A DNA stretch of 64,000 nt from Craspedostauros australis (Eukaryota > Bacillariophyta > Bacillariophyceae > Mastogloiales > Achnanthaceae), in NCBI GenBank assembly GCA_026770025.1, contig JAMXDE010000005.1:806001-870000 (forward strand). The letters are read 5' to 3'. A program made the translations under genes and the position numbers. Positions within the stretch are counted from its first letter, which is position 1. The number at the start of each line of letters is the position of its first letter. Positions 1 to 9,794 of this stretch are shown here, one piece after another. Under the pieces are notes generated by a model. That model did no database searches. It had not been told where the DNA came from and saw nothing but the letters and a program-made list of their open reading frames with translations.

Positions 1-1327
1 TCGATGTGGGATGGAGTTGGGGAAGACAGAAAAGAGGCCGTTTGGTACGTGAGTGAGAATGCGGATTCTGCATGTTCGACACAAGCCTTGTGCAGAAATA
101 GACAGATGCCACATTGAGCACCCCCAACACAAGCGGCGATGCATGGATCAGCTGGAGTGGGCAACTCTTGCAGTAATCGGCTGTGCTCGTATCGTACTTA
201 CCCGCTTCATGCTGACTGTCGGAAAGGGACAACTGCGTGACCTTCGCGCGGGACAAGGACTTGACTGTGTCCAGACGGCACAATGGGTACAGCAAACGCC
301 GCAACGCCTCCTTGGACTTGGAGGTGAGGCTCATGGCTGCCTGGTACGACCAGACGCTCATCGATCCGTCCGTCAAGGCAATGGCCAGATAGGGTCGCGA
401 TTGCTTGAAAGAGGATGTGACTGCCATGTCCGCAATGCGAACCGATTCCTTGCCGACCAAGTTGGCGGACCACTTCTCCCTGACGGTGGGTTTGCAGATG
501 AAGATGTAGGGGCCCTTCTCGGATGCGCCCGACACAAAGACGCAACTGTCGGCCAGCAGCAGGCTCTCCGGGTTGTACACGAAGTCTATGCCCGATGGTG
601 GGCTCAAGATGGATTGCAAGATGATGGGTTGCGAGGCACCGTACCCCCATTGCCATATCGCGATGACCCGCACGACCTCGTTGTTCTCTAGCACCATGAG
701 ATCGATCAGCGCCGCCACGCGCGGACGCACGTGACCGCTCGATCTGTGCGTGCCGACGGTGCATTTGAGAACGGCGCTGACGGAGGTGGCCGTGACGTTG
801 TAGCTGGCTGCTATCTTGCGTTGCAGTTCGGCCGTGAGCACCGGCGAGCTCATGACCTGCGTGCCCCTGCGCGGGTCGGTTTCCATCACGACGAATTCGC
901 CGTTCGGGAGCCTCCTGCAGCCGATGATGTTGCCGTTGAGCGGGTTGACGGATGGTGCCGGAAGGCAGGGGTATCCAAGCAGCTTCCTCGGCTCCTGAAG
1001 GAACGATGCGCCAGTGGAGAGATGATGCTGAGGCGGATCCTTGAGCGGGGTTTTGTCATAGACCTTCTTGGGCTTAGGCGGGGACGGGAGCTTGAAGGAT
1101 GAGGCGTTGGCACCGCCGCTTCCGAAGAAGCCTCCGCTGTCGCCACTGCCGCCACCGTCTGCAGCGGAGAAGCTGCTGGGGAAAGAACCAAACCCATCTC
1201 CGCCGCCTCCGCTGAAGTTGCTGGTCGTTGGGGTTTCGGCCGCGTTCGATCCGAAGGCACCCCATTGATCGCCGCCGCCAAATCCATCGAACGCAGCCTT
1301 CTTGTCCTTGGAGCTTGGGAATGCCAT
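1..1327 (-). CDS. Hypothetical beta-propeller-like protein, 5' part (3' end beyond the window)
   Basis: The minus-strand frame opens at ATG 1327 (MAFPSSKDKKAAFDGFGGGD) and stays open to the window edge, so the gene is truncated at its 3' end. The first ~85 residues are Gly/Ser/Phe-rich with DGFG and WGAFG motifs, like the disordered tails of trafficking adaptors. A Pro/Lys stretch follows, then a region with alternating beta-type segments such as LMVLENNEVVRVIAIWQWG, YNPESLLLADSCVFVSGASE and LAIALTDGSMSVW. These look like propeller blades of the WD40 type, but there is no clean WD dipeptide series. A GTAAGT at 201-196 directly after Glu-Ala-Gly may be a donor site, in which case the exon ends at 202 and the rest of the frame is intron. 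The strand is secure; the family is not. Confidence 0.6.
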   Translation of the reverse strand, partial: MAFPSSKDKKAAFDGFGGGDQWGAFGSNAAETPTTSNFSGGGGDGFGSFPSSFSAADGGGSGDSGGFFGSGGANASSFKLPSPPKPKKVYDKTPLKDPPQHHLSTGASFLQEPRKLLGYPCLPAPSVNPLNGNIIGCRRLPNGEFVVMETDPRRGTQVMSSPVLTAELQRKIAASYNVTATSVSAVLKCTVGTHRSSGHVRPRVAALIDLMVLENNEVVRVIAIWQWGYGASQPIILQSILSPPSGIDFVYNPESLLLADSCVFVSGASEKGPYIFICKPTVREKWSANLVGKESVRIADMAVTSSFKQSRPYLAIALTDGSMSVWSYQAAMSLTSKSKEALRRLLYPLCRLDTVKSLSRAKVTQLSLSDSQHEAGKYDTSTADYCKSCPLQLIHASPLVLGVLNVASVYFCTRLVSNMQNPHSHSRTKRPLFCLPQLHPTS

Positions 1328-2045
1328 GATCGCTGTCGTCGCACGAGGGATGTATAGAGATGCAATGCACTGCACTGCAATAGTCTTACGAGTATTCGTA
1401 GTAGTGTGGTGCAATCCTCTTGATGAGATGCCACAGGACACGACAAGGAGGAAGCCGGATGGATCATCCGAAGGAGCAGTCTCTCTGTCTCTGACCCCCT
1501 TGTTCGGTTACCTCCAACACCTGGTTGCCTGCTTCTTCTTTGCGTGATTTCGCTCCACGATTTTGGCTTCGTTTGCGTCTGTGTTTTGGTCTTTGTTGTT
1601 TCCAATGTACTTATATAGTTCTAATATGGACATTGATTGTCAGTCGTGAATACGGGATTGCCCAGAAACGAGGAGAACCATGGGACAACGGCTCCACTTC
1701 CATCGTCACCTCCCTTCCCGACAGAAGATGCAAGACGTCGCAGCAGGGATGGAGTACTCCACGTTGCAATAGAGTGTAATAGTATGCTCAGTGGCACTAT
1801 GCGTTTATCTAGATTCATGATTTGCATATGTATTAGAGCAGAGTAGCCTGTACTCCGCTCTGCACTTGTCTTACCAACGGGTCATGACCCCAATACATGT
1901 AATTGTTCTGGCGGTCCTGCGGTCATTCACGCAGCCGCGAACTCGTTCGTCCACTCCGACCAGCCGCTCAATCGATCGAGCAGCCTATCGTCCATCCACC
2001 AGATCCGTTCATTTCGCTCCAGCGTCCTCTACTCTATGCAGGATG
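1328..2045. other. Intergenic, no gene seen
   Basis: This separates the start of the propeller-like gene from the end of the membralin gene, both on the minus strand. It should hold the promoter of the former and the 3' UTR of the latter. Open frames here are short, rich in Arg/Ser/Gln and have no recognisable domain. Confidence 0.6.
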
Positions 2046-3746
2046 TCATCTCTGCTCCTGGACGTTGGAGAGGGTGGGTGCGTGGGCGTGAACATGGATG
2101 CGATTGCTTTCCACCAGTTGCGAATTGTCGGACGACGATGTCATCATCCTTGGCCGTTGCGCGTCCACCCAACCGAGCGCGACCGCGGGCAGCTCGTACC
2201 TGTGCCAGAAGAAGAGCATGGAGTGCAGGATGAAGCAGCTGACCGTGCCCATAGCGGTGTACCCGAATCCCAGCGGGTAGGCGAAGTAGTAGACGTGGAA
2301 GAGGCAGAAGAGGAGGAAGAAGATGCGGGGGAAGAACGTGATGCCCTGGATGCTGCGCAGGCTGATGACGGAGAAGACCTCTGCTATCCAGATCATGGTC
2401 ATGACCAGGAAGGCCAGGAACTTGTCGCCGTCGTAGAACTCGATGAGGAAGAACAGCATGCCCACCATGATGGGGCAGAAGATGAGGTTCTGCATGAGGT
2501 GCGATGACACCAGCTTCCGGACAGGTTCGCGCCCTTGGACGCGGCGGTTGAGCTCCTGGGTGAACTCGAGCATGCGCTCTTGCGTTTCCCGGAGGGTGAA
2601 CGAGACCATCGTCGTCGTTGTGACGAAGAGAAATGCCGTCTGGATGAGCAGCAGAACCCGTTGCATGACGTTCAAGTAATCCCTTTCCCAGATGAACGCG
2701 TTGTATATTTTGTGGCTGCGCGAGTGGTAGACAAACGGCCCATCTTTGTTCACGTGGCTCTGCCATGTCGGCGTTGTCTGCTTCGTCGCTTCCACCTCTT
2801 GCACTTCCTCCTTTCCTTCTTCCCCGTTTGTCGCCGCCTCCAATGTTGGCGCTTGTGGACCAGCAGCAGCCGGAATTGTGGTGCGTTCCCCTTCGGTATT
2901 GGTAGGGAGACGTCTGTGTAACTGCGGTGGTCTGTTGACGACGGCAAGCAACCAGTTGATGATGACAGTGTCCGTTCCCACGACGTTCCACAGAATGGTC
3001 TGCAAGAAGGGTTCGCCAAAGCAGTTCATGTCCCTTGGCGATATGATGGCGTACTGTCTCTTGAGATACTGCTGCATGTTGTCATCGTGAGACAGCTGCA
3101 GGTACGCGCGGTTGTCCGAGAATGAGTACTGGATACTGCCCGCAACCTGTATCACACCAGCCTCGTTGGTGATGCCGCACGCGCCATCGATGTCGCCATT
3201 GCTACTGTTGCTGTCTGACGTGTCGCTGTCGCTGCTGCCGTCGGATCCGATAGATTCGTCATGGGCGTCATCACCCTGCCTTGGACCATCTGATGTAGTC
3301 GCGGTCGATTCGTCCACGACAAGGTATCGTTCCTTCGATTGCCATTGCTTGATGCTCTGGAAGTGGATGGAGCTGGAGGCATCCATGGGTTCATGGACAA
3401 TGACACGACTCGTGGCACACATGGTACCAGCCGTGTTGCTGGTGTTGTCGCTTGTGGCTGGGGCCGTGAGGGCGCTTTGATGCAGCAGGACGATGTGCGT
3501 GACGTCCGCATCCTCAATGAAGCCTGGAATGGACCTGAGACACTGGGTCGATACGTTGTTGACGTTGGGTCTGTACACGAAGCATAGGTGCAGCAGGATG
3601 AGACCCCCGAAGCCGCAGATCGCCAGCACCAGCCAAAGGTGCTCCAGCCATCTTCTCGTGTGGTTGGAGGTGTGGCGCAAGCTGAAGTTGCACACGCGAC
3701 GGTGGAGATTGTACAGAACTCGTTCGATACCCCCCGGACGTGTCAT
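2046..3746 (-). CDS. Membralin (TMEM259) family ER membrane protein
   Basis: Single-exon frame of 566 residues from ATG 3746 (MTRPGGIERVLYNLHRR, A at -3). The longer frame up to 3818 would need a GTG start. One membrane segment lies near residues 37-58 (HLWLVLAICGFGGLILLHLC). A lumenal region follows, with a low-complexity Ser/Asp/Asn insert, a Cys-containing DMNCFGEPF segment and a Glu/Pro-rich stretch. The C-terminal ~190 residues hold four or five membrane segments and the family signature: RETQERMLEFTQELNRR, EFYDGDKFLAF, WIAEVFSV, CFILHSMLFFWHRYELPAV. Animal membralin ends the same way (QHSMIYFFHHYELPA). The family works in ER-associated degradation of membrane proteins with an RNF185-type ligase; that role is carried over from animals. 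The lumenal insert is longer and less complex than I expect for the family. Confidence 0.85.
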   Translation of the reverse strand: MTRPGGIERVLYNLHRRVCNFSLRHTSNHTRRWLEHLWLVLAICGFGGLILLHLCFVYRPNVNNVSTQCLRSIPGFIEDADVTHIVLLHQSALTAPATSDNTSNTAGTMCATSRVIVHEPMDASSSIHFQSIKQWQSKERYLVVDESTATTSDGPRQGDDAHDESIGSDGSSDSDTSDSNSSNGDIDGACGITNEAGVIQVAGSIQYSFSDNRAYLQLSHDDNMQQYLKRQYAIISPRDMNCFGEPFLQTILWNVVGTDTVIINWLLAVVNRPPQLHRRLPTNTEGERTTIPAAAGPQAPTLEAATNGEEGKEEVQEVEATKQTTPTWQSHVNKDGPFVYHSRSHKIYNAFIWERDYLNVMQRVLLLIQTAFLFVTTTTMVSFTLRETQERMLEFTQELNRRVQGREPVRKLVSSHLMQNLIFCPIMVGMLFFLIEFYDGDKFLAFLVMTMIWIAEVFSVISLRSIQGITFFPRIFFLLFCLFHVYYFAYPLGFGYTAMGTVSCFILHSMLFFWHRYELPAVALGWVDAQRPRMMTSSSDNSQLVESNRIHVHAHAPTLSNVQEQR

Positions 3747-4345
3747 GATGGCACTGCTGCTGTTGTTGCTGCTGCTGCTGGTCTTCCTGTTCTCGTTGTC
3801 TTCCTTTCCTGTTTGCACGCTTGGCCTTGCGGTTGACGTGTGGCGCCTCTACCAGCCTCCGAATGGTGCTTGGATCCCACCGAGAGTGGCAACGACGACG
3901 GTGGTGGAGATTACGATCTTGAGAAAGCGGAAGAGCGACTGGACGATGGAGAGCCTTGGTCGATCAATGGCACAATGGCTCAATGGCTCGACTGACCGAA
4001 CTGCAGGGATGCAGGCTGAAGCGTCGAAGATGGACGAGCTGCACCCAGAGCCCGAGGAGCAGACCTTGGGGAGGAAGGGAACTGCTCACTGTCGCGCTGA
4101 TACCTGTTCCGGTGGCCACGAGTATCAGCGTGCATGTACAGCGGAGCGTCACTGCGGAGCCGAACAGAGTCCCCACGCGAGTATGGCAGAGTGTGTGCGG
4201 TAGCCCGTGCTCGTGCTCGTGCTCGTGCTCGTGGGTGGTTCGTGAGTTCTGTTGTTCCTCCAGAGCCATGCAACTGGTGTCACTGGAACCACTCTCAGAC
4301 GGGTTCAGAGAGAACTCTTTGATGTTCCCTCTCTCTCTCTGCTGG
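3747..4345. other. Upstream region of the membralin gene, with a short GCTCGT repeat
   Basis: No gene is recognised. A perfect hexamer repeat (GTGCTC, about four copies) lies at about 4205-4232. A CT-rich run at 4328-4340 sits just outside the transposon end. The open frames here (for example minus 4452-3964) are Glu-His repeats read through the hexamer array. Confidence 0.5.
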
Positions 4346-4405
4346 GGAGAGCAAGGGAAAACGGCGTTTTTTTCAAATTGCGACGAAGCAAAACGAAAGT
4401 CGAAA
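4346..4405 (+). repeat. Left terminal inverted repeat
   Basis: About 60 bp that pair, inverted, with 13942-14001. The shared core is AAGGGAAAACGG(C/T)G followed by seven T and a GCGAC block. The match is imperfect, with several substitutions and one or two 1-bp slips, which fits an old insertion. Confidence 0.65.
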
Positions 4406-4714
4406 AGGGATGCGGGCCACCAAATGGCGAAAAATTCTTGCGTATTTTCCAAAACAACTTGTGGCTTTTTTGCTCATTATCGTGTTGTGCACGGACCGCA
4501 TCTTGTTGTTTTTTGGCTTTTTTCATTCTGGTCCACGGATCCTTCGCCTCTCCATGCGATTCCACACATTCGACAGCCGCAGAGCCAGCATGTTCCCCTC
4601 TCTTCGAAGGGGGGTTGCGGATGTTGTTCCAACTCTCTTGCCAGTTGGCTTGTTGCATTCCATCAGCAGGATTCATCTAGTTACAACAATCAAAAGTTGC
4701 ACATTCTGACTCCA

Positions 4715-5767
4715 CTATTTATGGTATGCTCGTTTGCCTTGCTGATGTGGTTTACTTGCATCACCGCGGCTCTGTCGTGCAGCCCTCCCCCGGGTCCTCA
4801 TCCCAGTAGTAGCAGCCTCTCCTGGTTCTTTCTCTTTGTCATCATGCTGGTGTTGTGGTTGTTGTTCTTCCGTACCTTCTTCTGCTGTTGCTGGTGGCGC
4901 TGCTGCAGGCTGCAGTGCTTGTTCCGTACTTCCTTCTGCTGTCTCTCCTGTTCTTGCATCATCTTCAGGGACCGCTGCAGTTGATGCCAGTGTTGCAGTT
5001 GGCGATGGCATCCTGATTCTAGATATTTTGGCTCCTGTTGTTGATACTGGTGATCGTGGTGATGGCATTGCCTGCGTCTCTGTTCGTGTCTCTGTTTGTG
5101 TTCTGTGATGGGTGTCGACTGCCTGGGCTGGTAGGATCCGTACAGGTGACCCCGCTGCTGCTATCCCCTCTATCTGTGCCCTTACTCTTCCAATGTCTGA
5201 GCCTTCCACCAATGCTCCTGCTGGTGATCGTGGTGGTGGCATTGTCTGCGTCTCTGTTTGTGTTCTGTGATAGGCATCAACTGCCTGGGCTGGTAGGATC
5301 CATTGAGATGATGGGAGAATGCAACTTCTCCGGCTTCTTTCATCCATGTTAGGGCGTTGGTGCATGTACTGGTCTGAACCAGCTCCCACACCTGCCACAA
5401 CTGTTGCCATGGTACCTTGACAAGCTGATCTGCATGCCGACTGGCCAGCAACATCAACCAACACTGCATCGAGGGAGATCTCCTTGTGCTCCCACCATTT
5501 GTTGCCATTTGGGGAGACGTCAACATTGACTTTGGGGACACCTGCCAGGGGCACTTCTTTTGCAAGGTGGGGCTTCCTCATTGCTTGGATTTCTTCATTG
5601 ACATCTCCAAACAATCTGGATCTCTGTTGCAAGGTGTCCTCCCATGCCTTCTTTGCGTGTGTTGCCTCCACCTTGAGAGCCAGCTGAGACTCCATCATCT
5701 CAAACATTGCCCTCTGTATTTCAATGCAATCTCTTGTTAGTTTGGTACTGTCCATCAAGACTGACAT
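4715..5767 (-). CDS. Hypothetical protein carried in the transposon (candidate accessory ORF)
   Basis: A 350-residue frame from ATG 5767 (MSVLMDSTKLTRDCIEIQRA). The N-terminal ~70 residues are predicted helical and could form a coiled coil (EMMESQLALKVEATHAKKAW). The rest is low-complexity Pro/Thr/Glu/Gln-rich sequence with a basic C-terminal tail (TRGRAARQSR). It contains an internal duplication: ILPAQAVDAYHRTQTETQT and ILPAQAVDTHHRTQTETRT. The frame is open upstream of the ATG as far as a possible acceptor near 5803-5808, so this may be the last exon of a longer gene running back to about 7135. No domain is recognised. Its place inside the TIRs, opposite the transposase, suggests the second protein of a Harbinger element, but no Myb/SANT motif is visible to confirm that. 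Confidence 0.4.
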   Translation of the reverse strand: MSVLMDSTKLTRDCIEIQRAMFEMMESQLALKVEATHAKKAWEDTLQQRSRLFGDVNEEIQAMRKPHLAKEVPLAGVPKVNVDVSPNGNKWWEHKEISLDAVLVDVAGQSACRSACQGTMATVVAGVGAGSDQYMHQRPNMDERSRRSCILPSSQWILPAQAVDAYHRTQTETQTMPPPRSPAGALVEGSDIGRVRAQIEGIAAAGSPVRILPAQAVDTHHRTQTETRTETQAMPSPRSPVSTTGAKISRIRMPSPTATLASTAAVPEDDARTGETAEGSTEQALQPAAAPPATAEEGTEEQQPQHQHDDKEKEPGEAATTGMRTRGRAARQSRGDASKPHQQGKRAYHK

Positions 5768-5801
5768 GAAGTCTTCAGTGGCAGTCAGGGTTGCTGTCTG
5801 A

Positions 5802-7135
5802 TCACTGACTGATTACAGAAACTGTGGGCGTGGCTTGTTGGCCATGCAGCCTTGGCTGCATTGCCGATGGTAGTTGTCCGTTGCTATTGCGCAGACTGTC
5901 CCCTGCCGGCATGGAGCAGCGACCTCCTAGGTCGATTGTGGGTTGGGGTGTTGAGGGCGTCATGTTGTTGCCAGCCATGGCAGCTGTGGTGCCGACAGTC
6001 ATGTTCCTTGTGCTTGTCATGATGTTGTTGATGTTGTGGGTGGCAATGTTCGTGCTTCAGTTAGATGTGTTCGTTGCTTCTGTATTGCGATCCTGATGGC
6101 TTCCGTCACCATCTGTAAAGCCCAGATCATGGCATACAGAGAAGTGCTGGGTCACACCAACATTGGTTGCTTCCTTCAAACGTACCAATATTGTAAGGAT
6201 GTTGTGGGTGGCACCATCATTATCCCTCACAACATGACAAAGCCAGACCACTCCTCCCAATCTTCAGCATGGTGTGTCACAGAAGATGGTGTCAATTGGA
6301 AATGGCATCGGTACCAGCATGTCGGATCAAAACGACTCTGTTAAGTCTTCATTCCGAAACTGTTGCATATGGGCAGAACGTTTCTGGCCTGAATCTGAGA
6401 ATGGATGTCCCAACTTGTCAATGGGCATGTCGAAAATGCTTCTGTCGTGACCGAAAGCAACTGGTGGTTTGCAGAGCAACATCAGGAACATCCAATGTGC
6501 TCCATCCACTTTCCAACTTTCGATGGTGACCATAGCATCATTCCTGGTTGTGCATGAAGGCATATGTAAATCCACTCCAACCATGCAATGCCTTTCACTA
6601 TGAGGTCTCCACACCTGGGTTGTGTGGAAGACCTCAACGGTTCGACTCTGCTATTGAAACCTTGCAACTCGTTGGGACTCTGATACCTAAAAAATGTGGC
6701 CAATCTTGCAGGGATAGGGCCATGAGGGGTGGTTGTAAATCTGCTTGAGCCTGGTTTGTTGGTAGTGCCAAGGTACGCAATGTCATTGTCGGAATCAGTG
6801 TCATCAATGTTGTCCGATGCTTTGTCATACCTATCCCATGCGCTGCTGCTGCTCTCATATGTGTCATCGGTTCCAATAGGGGGCAGCGTCACCTTCATTT
6901 GATGCTTCATACATGCTGCCACGTGTCATTCGTCTGTTGGTGCCGTTCCTGTTGGTGTTGTTCCTGTTAGTTCCGCTCCTGGTGCTGTTGGTGTGGCTGT
7001 CGGTAGTGTTAGAACTGGTTGCAGTGTTGGTATCATGATTGGAGGTTGCCAACTCAGCATCATCAACTGCTGGTTCATCCAAAGGACAGATGGTGGCACC
7101 AAGACTATGGGTTGAGATCTCGTTCCGCTTGCCAT
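5802..7135 (-). pseudogene. Fragmented minus-strand coding remains, probably 5' part of the accessory gene
   Basis: Three or four overlapping frames of 70-146 residues follow each other without a continuous frame: 7082-6864 (Asn/Thr/Arg-rich), 6922-6482 (MAACMKHQMKVTLPPIGTD, then an acidic Ser/Asp stretch), 6614-6327 and 6020-5802 (MTSTRNMTVGTTAAMAGNN, ending at the 5767 gene). Their composition matches the frame below them, so they may be exons or a frameshifted gene. I could not fix splice sites with confidence, and no domain is recognised. Confidence 0.35.
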
Positions 7136-7909
7136 CCTCTGGATTGGATGATGAAGAGATGAAGGTAATATGTTGGAGTCATAGGAAAGAGAAAAAGAGA
7201 TGAGAAGGCACCTGAATACAAGCAGACGAGTTCATGATGGAGCTTTGATTATGTGGCTGGGCATGCAGTACTTACGGTGAAACAAACCCTTCTTCACCAA
7301 TGTCCGTTTGAACTTGCGTAGGGTCCGAACGAACTTCTTTGCATCGTACTTGAGTAAGAACGAATGCTGCAGATGCAAAGGCACTGCCTCTCAGTGCCAT
7401 TTTGTGGGATCAGCAAAAAATGCCTTCATGAGTTAAGTGGCATCAGGCCCATTCTTGTAAAGATGGTCATTGGAGCCCACCATTGTGGAGTGTCTGCAAT
7501 GTTGTGCTGTTGAATTGTTGGTTCTATGTGTTGATGTGTGGATACGTGGACGTGTGGATGTGTCAATGTGCACAAGTGTTGATGCACCAATGTGCGGATG
7601 TACCAATGTGCAAATGTGTTGATGGGTTGATGTGTGGATGTGCGTGTGAGTGTTGCATTTTTTATTGTATGGCAACCTTGGTTTGTTTTGGGCGGAACAT
7701 GTGGACATTTGGGTTGACGATGCGGATGTTGCTGTCATTTTCGAACACTTCTCTCTCTGTAGGCGTCATGGTCCATACAGGTACGCTGGTGCGGGGTGTT
7801 TGGTTTCTCCCATTCTTACCTCATGCAAAAACAAACCAGCACGGTCTTGAGTTCTGCCACAATGCCAATACCTTCCCATGTGGCTATGTGGACCAATAGA
7901 AGCTGGCTC
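7136..7909. other. Non-coding stretch inside the transposon
   Basis: Contains a degenerate GATGTGTGGATGTG-type run at about 7525-7645, read as Cys/Val/Met or His/Thr repeats in the open frames. No gene or RNA is recognised. Confidence 0.4.
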
Positions 7910-9245
7910 CAATGCATCGCAACTTCACACTCCACACCATTGGTGGTGAATGACTTGGAATGTCGCCAACAGACCATGTAGTATTGGAAAATCTATTGGA
8001 GTGGTCGAATACAACCTGGTGAGTAAAGAACGAGCAAATCGCAATGTCGCATCCTGCAGCATTGGGTGTGAATGGCACGGAATGTCACAAACAGACCATG
8101 TAGTATCGGAAAATCTATTAGAGTGGTCGAATACAACCTGGTGATTCAAGAACGAGCAAATTGCAATGTCGCATCCTGCAGCATTGGGTGTGAAATGGCA
8201 CGGAACGTTGCAAACCGATCATGCAGTATCGGCCAATTGACTGGTGTGGTCGAATACGACCTGGTGAGTCAAGAACGAGCAATTTGCAATGTCGCATCCT
8301 GCAGTATTGGGTGCGAATGGCATGGAACGTTGCCAACAGACCATGCAGTATCGGACAATTGGCTGGTGTGGTCGAATACAACCTGTGGAGTCGAGAACGA
8401 GCAAATTGCAATGTCGCATCCTGCAGCATTGGGTGTGAAATGGCACGGAATGTCGCAAACAGACCATGTAGTATTGGCAAATCTATTAGAGTGGTCGAAT
8501 ACAACCTGGTGAGTCAAGAACGAGCAAATTGCAATGTCGCATCCTACAGCATTGGGTGTGAATGACATGGAACGTCGCGAACAGACCAGGTAGTATCGGA
8601 CAATTAGCTGGTACAGCCGAATACAACCTGTGGAGTCAAGAACGAGCAAATTGCAATGTCGCATCCTGCGGCGTTGGGTGTGAATGAGATGGAATGTCGC
8701 GAACAAACCATGTAGTATCGGACAATTTGCCGGTACGGCCGAATACAACCTGTGGAGTCGAGAATGAGCAAATTGCAATGTCGCATTCCACAGCAGTGTT
8801 TGATGGTGACTTGGAACGTCGCGAACAGACCATGTAGTATCGGACAAATTGCCGGTACGGTCGAATACAACCTGTAGAGTCGAGAACGAGCAAATTGCAA
8901 CTTCGCATTCCACAGCGGTGTTTGCCGGTGACTTGGAATGTTGCGAACAGACCAGGCAGTATCGGACAATTTGCCGGTACAGTCGAATACCACTTGGTGA
9001 GTTGAAACCGAGCGAATTGCAACTTCGCATTCCACAGCGGTGTTTGCCGGTGACTTGGAATGTTGCGAACAGACCATGCAGTATCGAACAATTTGCCGGT
9101 ACAGTCGAATACCACTTGGTGAGTCGAAACCGAGAGAATCGCAATGTCACATTCCGCAGCAGCGTTCGCCAGTCACTTGGAATGTCGTGAAAAGACCTAG
9201 CAGGATCGGACAGTCCGTTCGTGTTGTCGAACACGCCCTAGTTGG
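7910..9245. repeat. 122-bp tandem array, about 11 copies
   Basis: The anchor AGACCATG(T/C)AGTATCGG or a close variant recurs near 7971, 8093, 8216, 8339, 8461, 8583, 8705, 8827, 8949, 9071 and 9193, a steady 122-bp step. Each unit also carries GGTCGAATACAACCTG and GAGCAAATTGCAATGTCGCA. Copies are imperfect, and the right-hand copies form a subfamily (TTTGCCGGTAC) distinct from the left-hand ones, so the array grew in steps. Long frames across it on both strands, including a 321-residue minus frame, are by-products of the repeat. Confidence 0.85.
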
Positions 9246-9794
9246 AATGGTCGCAACCATGTCGCACTACATCACACACCAAATAGCGTCACAGAGACCC
9301 CAAAAGGCGACATTTTGGTCCAAAATGGCACTTTCCATGACTTTGATTGCCCTGACATTGTCACAAGCCGCACAACAAGCGACAATAATGGGTCTAAGTA
9401 ATGCTGGTTTTTTGTCAAGATGAACAAAAAGTCATGAATTAGTCTCAAAATCACATTATTCGGTATAGAAAGGGGCTAACAAATGCCCGAATGTTGTTAC
9501 TTGAACCGCTCATTCTGAAACTGCTTATTCGGAACTGCAACAACCACAATGACATCCGTGGCACATCGCGCCTTGGGGTGCAAACGGTTCAAAACTGCAG
9601 TGTACGTGCAAACCGACCAACATGCTGGGCGAATGCGCCAAAGGCGACGCAGTGGAAACACTGTTTCGGTGTGGCCAACGCAGAAAAAAAAGGCACAAAT
9701 GAGAACATGTTCCACGATTCGATGCCGAGATGGAAAAAAACGGTGCGAGTGTCCGAGTGAAACAGTCACAGCCGAAATTTGCACGACAAAGCAC

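Noticed and set aside
886-1605. 239-residue minus frame overlapping the propeller-like gene
   Set aside because: A shadow frame; Ser/Arg/Thr-rich, while the in-phase frame from 1327 has consistent protein-like sequence to the window edge.
3964-4452. 162-residue minus frame with an Glu-His repeat
   Set aside because: The repeat is a translation of the GTGCTC microsatellite, and the frame crosses the transposon boundary.
8269-9234. 321-residue minus-strand open frame rich in Cys, Ile and Arg
   Set aside because: It is a translation of the 122-bp tandem array; the peptide repeats with the DNA unit and shifts with small indels. Frames on the other strand are equally open.
7910-9245. CRISPR-like regular spacing
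   Set aside because: The whole 122-bp unit is repeated with no unique spacers, and the window is eukaryotic.
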